DNA from: Coniella vitis
Taxonomy: Eukaryota > Ascomycota > Sordariomycetes > Diaporthales > Schizoparmaceae
Assembly (NCBI GenBank): GCA_011317545.1
Contig: WUJK01000010.1
Location: 1,674,001 to 1,738,000, forward strand
DNA: 64,000 nucleotides
Direction of reading: 5' to 3'
The position numbers and the translations under genes were made by a program. A model generated the notes under the pieces. That model did not search any database. It was given only the letters and a program-made list of their open reading frames with translations, and was not told where the DNA came from. Positions 58,743 through 64,000 of this stretch are shown one piece after another. Numbering within the stretch: position 1 is the first letter of the stretch; each line of letters begins with the position of its first letter.

Positions 58743-59891
58743 CGTCTATAATAAACTGAGGGCAATATCTTGAAAGAAAATGATGGGCCACTCCTGCTGA
58801 GTGATGGACCTCTCTCTGCCCGCTTCTCAAAGGGCAGACGAGGCTGAGGAAGAGAGAGGAAAAGGGGATGGGCGGGTTCTTATAAGTCGAGGAGGCCCGG
58901 ATAGGACGGCGGGCGGTCAGATTCCAGATATATCGACGGGCCGCCGGTTGGCTGGCTGGGAAAAAAAACAAAAAAAAGCTAGGACAGTCGAGTTTAACTG
59001 TCTAAAGGGGATGCGGTGAGAAAGTGGAAAAAAAAAAAAACCAAAAAAGAGCGGAAGCGAGATGAGAATGCGAGGAGCGATCAAAGCCCCAAGATGTCCC
59101 CAAAGGTCTAACTGATGTTATTGCAGATCTCGAGTGACTACTACTACTGGGAACAGTCGGCCAGTATACACCAATTCCACGTGCTACATGAACTTGTCGC
59201 CTCATGGATCAAGGCACGGGCAGTTCCTTGGCTTGCCTCGCCGAGCAGTGATACTCTGCCTCCCGGTCTCTTGGGTTTGCAAGGGCGGAGATTGATGCGG
59301 CTTTTGCCTGGTGTCGCCTTACCAGAGATTGGGTGTCACGATCCCATAAAATTTGACCTGGAGGCAAAGCACTTGTGATCTTGTCTGATACTTGGGTTGA
59401 ACGATCCGTTGTGTACCGTTCCATTGTGATGCATCGTGAAGCAGAATTGCGTCGTGGGCTTGTGGCTTTCTAAAACGACCCATCGCTGGATTCTCGGGCC
59501 TTTTTGTTTTTGCCTTGCAAGACACGGTGGTTTCTTTTGTCTCAACACCAACCATTTGAGATACAGTATAGCATTGATACACCAGCTTTCTGGTAGCCCA
59601 GCTGAGCAAATACTCACTATAGTTGCTTGCTAGCAGTCAATCACAATCGCATTCATCTTCCTCTCCGCATATCAACGCTGGTCGGTGAGAGCGGCAACAT
59701 CAATCATTCAATCATCACTCTCGGGTGCTCTCATGATTTACTCTTGAATATTCATCTTTGATATTTACATACACATATACAACAGACAACAAGCCATACA
59801 GATGAACACCACAAATTTATCTATAACCCAAAGCCCAGATATATACAAAACCAACAATCCAAACCGGCCAAATAAAAAGAAAAGAGAAAAA
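58743..59891. other. intergenic spacer between GH105 and alpha-1,3-glucan synthase
   Basis: About 1.15 kb that includes the GH105 promoter and the 3' flank of the glucan synthase. A-runs occur at 58961-58978 and 59029-59046. No gene is supported. Confidence 0.5.
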
Positions 59892-62800
59892 TCAAGGCTT
59901 ACTGACCTGCTCCTTTCTGAAAAACTTGAAATACCCAAAACATATTCCCAAATTCAAAAACAACACAACCCAAAACCACGCATCCCCCACCAACGCGCCC
60001 GGGCCCCGGGACAGATCCGGAAACACCGGTCCCGGGCCCAGCTTATCCGGCGCGCTCGCCCGCGCCGCAATCGTCGCAATGGACCCCAGCGCCTGCGCGG
60101 CAATAATCGCCGCCGCCACGTGCACACGCGTCAGGGTGAGCATGAGGATCATGCCGATGCCTGCGCCCTGGATCCCGTCCAGCAAGCCGAGCCAGAGCCA
60201 GACGAGCCGTGAGACGATGGCCGAGGCGACGGCGCCGCCGGCCCAGGGAAGCCAGAGGCCGATGCGCGACACGCCCCAGAGCATTTGCGCCCACCGCGGC
60301 GCGCCGAGACCGACGGAGAACATGGGGAAGAGCCAGGGGTGGCTTTCGCTGAAACGGGCGAGGACAAAGAGGATGATGCCCCACATGACGACGAAGAAGC
60401 CGAGGGCGAGGAGCACGATGGCCCAGATGGAGACGGCGGACGAGGAGAAGAGGAAGAACCAGTTGCGGCCGTAGACGGCGCTGAGGAAGTAGTTTTGGAT
60501 GATGACGGCCAAGAGGTACCACGCAATGGTCTTGCGCTTGAGGAGCGTCTTCCACAGCTGCGGGACGGGACCAGGCGTCTCGCGGTAGAAGTCGGGCAGG
60601 CCGAGGAACAGCGCCACGCCGACGATCCAGAGGACTATGGCGATGGGAAGACAGATAGCGAGGAGGACGGGGCTGTTGGAGATGGTTTGGGAGCCGCCGT
60701 TGGCGACAGTGTTGGACACGGCGTCGCCCCATGCCCACAGACCGAGAGTATAGAGCTGACTGACACCTTGGATGATGGCGAGGCGCATGATCCACGACGA
60801 CACAGTCGAGCCGCCGTCCGTGCCAAAGTTGAAGGCGAAGGTGATGCCGCCTGAGGACGAGGCAAAAGAGTAGAAGCCCGTGGCGACATTCTGGATCCAG
60901 CCTTGCGTGGTGCTGCTGGCAGCAAAGGGCGAGCAGCCGAGAATGGTAAAGGCGGCGCCGTAAAAGAAGAAGGGGATCGAGAGCGGGTACAGAAGCGGCA
61001 CGGTCCGCGAGAGGACATACCATACAATGGTCGAAGCCAGGTAGATGCTGGCGACCACGTAGAGCTTCGACGCAGGCTCGCCCACGCTACCCGTCAAGAG
61101 AGTGATTTGGTACGAGTTGGAGGCAATCACCTGAGAAATAGCGAGGAGGATGGCATAAATGGGCCAGTCGCCAATCTGGTACTGCAGATACTTCTTGAGA
61201 CCTGTCGGCGGCACATAGTCGCGCGGGATTTCAAAGGCCTCGTACTCGCTGTTGGTCTCGTCGTCTTCCTCAAAGCCAGCAGGCTCATCCATGGAGGCAC
61301 GCGCCGACGACACGTGCGACGAGCGGTTTCCGACGCTCCCAAAGGACAAGCCCAGCATCCCCCTCCTTGGGGACCGAGAACGGTCCAAGCGGTTCGCAGA
61401 CGTGGCTCTGGAGCGGTCACCCGGAGCTGGAGACCGGCCGCGGCCAAGTCGCACATCGCGGTACTCGTTGAACCATTCCTTTTCCGAGCGCAGCAAGAAA
61501 TCCTCAATGCACAACTCGGAGATGGAGTTGTGCGCGTCCAGATCAGCCAGCCTCTTCTCAAAGACCGAGTAGAACTCGCCATCCTTGTCCGTGAAGAAGG
61601 GATCCACTTTCTGGAGCTTGTAGTCATGACGCTCGCCAACGACCTCGTCGAGACTGAGAACCGACAGGCGACTGCTTTCGTTTTGCATGAAGAAGGGTCG
61701 AGGGGCAGCCAGCATACTGCTCTGCTCGGAATCGGCTCGCTGGTGTGCAAAGGGGCGAGAAAACGACTGCGTTGAATCTGCCCGATCGTGGCCAGCAACC
61801 CAGGCAGGCGCTGGCGTCGATGGTGATGACGAGTACGGCTCAAAGCCCGCTGTGCCAGGCCGCGACGGAGAAGGCGTGTTGAACGTCGATGTCATCCGGG
61901 ACGCATCGCCAAATTCGGTAACAGAGTGCACCCAGGCTGGTCTCTGGTCCTGCAGCTGTATTTCCCGACCCAGATCTTCCTTGCTTGGGCTGAGGAGGTT
62001 CTTTGTGCTCGCCATGAATCCCTTCCTAGACCTGTTGACGTTCTTGTCGTGGATCTTGATGACCGAGTTCTGGAGCTTTTCGAGCTTGGCAAGCCACTGA
62101 GCCACGGGAAATCGCTGCTTGGCCGAATAAGCGCGCATCAGGGCGCGCTTGTCTTGGTCGGTTTTGAGTGCTGCCACGATCGCATGCTTGAACTGATCCA
62201 GCAAGTGAGATGCCTGTAGAAAGATCAGTATCTCCGTCTTCGTAAGCTGACATTCGCGAGCTTGCTGCACGTACCTTGGTGCTTTCCACAGTGTACCACC
62301 ACCCGGGCATCTGACCGAGACCGCCCACTCTCGCGCCCACACCAAGCGCGCCCTTGCGCCCAAATTCGACAGCAACCAAGCCGAAGGGTTCGTCGCGAGA
62401 TGGGATCAACGCGAACTCGGCACCGCTGAATATGTAAGGCGGAAGAGCTGTGAACTCGGGCTTGCTAAACACGCGACCAGGATACTTCTCCATGAGTTTG
62501 GCCAGCTTGAGAGCCGCGAATCGTCCGTAGAGATCAATCATAGGTCCGATGCACTGGATTCATCCCTGTTAGCCGCCATCCTCGATTTCGTCTTTTTATG
62601 TGTTTGCGGTAGACATGTACTCACAATCAGCTGAGTCTGGGGGTATTGCTCCAGAACCCACGGAAAGATGTCTGCAATCAGATCGACCTGCACCATATGT
62701 CTGTCAGTTTCCGTTCGGGCATCACCCAAGTGCTTGGCTCTGCAAAACTTACACCCTTCTGCAAACTCCAGCGACCGACAAAGACAAATAGTTCAGCCTT

Positions 62801-64000
62801 GGGGTTCTGCTCGAGTCCTGCCCACTCCTGGGCCTGGCGCTTGAGCTCGGCACGACCCGCCTCAAATTCCTGGTCAATGGTGGGCTTTTCACCAACAGCG
62901 GCGTCGACATCAAAATCGCCCGTGTCCTATCATCACGCGTGTCAGTAATCAAGTATAATGGGAGAGGAAAGAAATTTTGAAAATCTTTTATGAAAACAAC
63001 AAGACTTACAGTCGGATCAGGGTTGGGCAGCTGCCCAACCTTGGACAAGCCCCAGAAAATAGGATACCGAGCAAAAGATCGATCACCATACTTTTTCGAC
63101 ACACCAACAGCACCAAAGCCCTGTTGGTGAATGCGAAGATAGCTTGCACCGGCATGAAGAAGGTTAAAGACTGCAAGTCTACGTTAGCCACACCAACGCC
63201 CGACCAGAACAAACAACAAAAAGTTGGAGCACAATTCGTCCTTACCTGATCCGAACTGCACATAGTCCTTGACGACCTGTTCCGACAAGTTGAAAACGTC
63301 GCAAACTTCTCTGCTCTCTTCAGGTGTGCGCATCGGCCACATTCCCTGAAACTCTGCATTGTGCAGAGACAGCGCGGCGGGAATCGTCTTGGGGAGCAAG
63401 TACAAAGGGGCGCAGGCGCCATGGTAATCGTTGATATGGTATAGATCGACGGGGAATCGCTTGATGGTTTCCGCGATACATTGGTTCCTGTGTGCTATGT
63501 CAGCCTTGTCTTCTTTTCCTTTCTCCTTTGGTTTCAACAGCGGCGTATCGAAAATGTAATTCTTCCACTTACCATGCCGAGTAGTACACTGCACTCTCCA
63601 TATCGTCCATGCGAGGAGGATAGGGCTCCGCCTTGGTCTGCTTTCTAAACACAGGCGCATCCAGCAGTACGAACGTGATATTCTCCAGCTTGTGGTATTG
63701 CACCTGCACTTCATAAAACTGGCCCATGACCTTGACGTACATGGGCTCCGCGGGCGTGTCGATAGGGTAGTCAATGCCACCAGCGCACGGAACCACCCAG
63801 ATGAGATCTTGGTGTTTGAGCGCCGTACCCATCAACTGCGCCATCACACCAAGACCACCAATCTTGATCTTGATGCCCCAGTCGTCAATGTTGTACTCCA
63901 TGGTGGCGATCAGCACCTTGCGGCGCTTGTCGCCAACGGCGCCTGCTGCACCCGGTACAACGAGAAGCCGGGAGGCGTTGGCGTCCTTTTCGTTGAACAG
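59892..64000 (-). CDS. AGS1: alpha-1,3-glucan synthase, C-terminal part (5' end beyond the window)
   Basis: Seven visible exons: beyond 64000 to 63573, 63487-63246, 63170-63010, 62926-62753, 62687-62625, 62553-62275 and 62213-59892, all in frame. The visible part starts within the GT5 glycogen-synthase-like domain: IKIKIGGLGVMAQLMG carries the KxGGL nucleotide-sugar motif, followed by NDYHG, then GRWSLQKGVDLIADIFP, and the catalytic EX7E pair in RDEPFGLVAVEFGRKGALG. A Ser-rich region of about 250 residues is next, then a C-terminal block of many membrane helices (IYAILLAISQVIASNSYQIT onward) thought to export the polymer. The protein makes wall alpha-1,3-glucan from UDP-glucose, which can mask immune-recognised glucans. 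The N-terminal amylase-like domain is off the edge. Confidence 0.96.

Overview
This window is nuclear DNA of a filamentous ascomycete, most likely a Sordariomycete. The genes carry short GT-AG introns and GC-rich codons. The families are typical of that group: an alpha-1,3-glucan synthase, an ATG26-type sterol glucosyltransferase, a CBM1-GH5 endoglucanase, a Kre9/Knh1-like GPI protein and BTB proteins. The left end holds a retrotransposon relic showing saturating repeat-induced point mutation (RIP). I support 18 protein-coding genes, all predicted from sequence alone; splice sites were placed by eye from GT-AG signals, frame continuity and remembered family motifs.

Layout. 1 to about 5.2 kb is an AT-rich minus-strand Ty3/Gypsy relic nearly devoid of CpA and TpG. 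About 5.2-10.3 kb is a gene desert. 10.3-15.6 kb holds an UNC93-like transporter and a DAO-type FAD oxidoreductase, both on the plus strand. 16.2-28.4 kb is a sparse region of secreted or surface proteins: a CBM1-GH5 endoglucanase (minus), a CAP/PR-1-like protein and a Kre9-like GPI protein, separated by 4-5 kb spacers rich in microsatellites and copies of the 9-mer TACATAGTA. 28.9-41.4 kb mixes three BTB-domain genes (two with apparent lesions), a GFA/CENP-V-like protein, a GH27 alpha-galactosidase with a ricin-like tail, a phytanoyl-CoA dioxygenase-like protein and a glycosyltransferase-like orphan. 43-55 kb is a conserved-looking block: a Q/P-rich orphan, an Mtf2-like mitochondrial protein divergent from a CMR1 WD40 protein, and a large sterol glucosyltransferase. 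56.7-64 kb carries a secreted GH105 enzyme with long homopolymeric amino-acid tracts and the 3' part of alpha-1,3-glucan synthase, which runs off the right edge.

Themes. Several genes point to plant-polymer use (GH5, GH27, GH105) and to cell-wall or surface construction (AGS, Kre9-like, CAP). They are interspersed with housekeeping genes and do not form one operon-like unit. I found no PKS/NRPS backbone, no rRNA, no CRISPR and no tRNA I could recognise.
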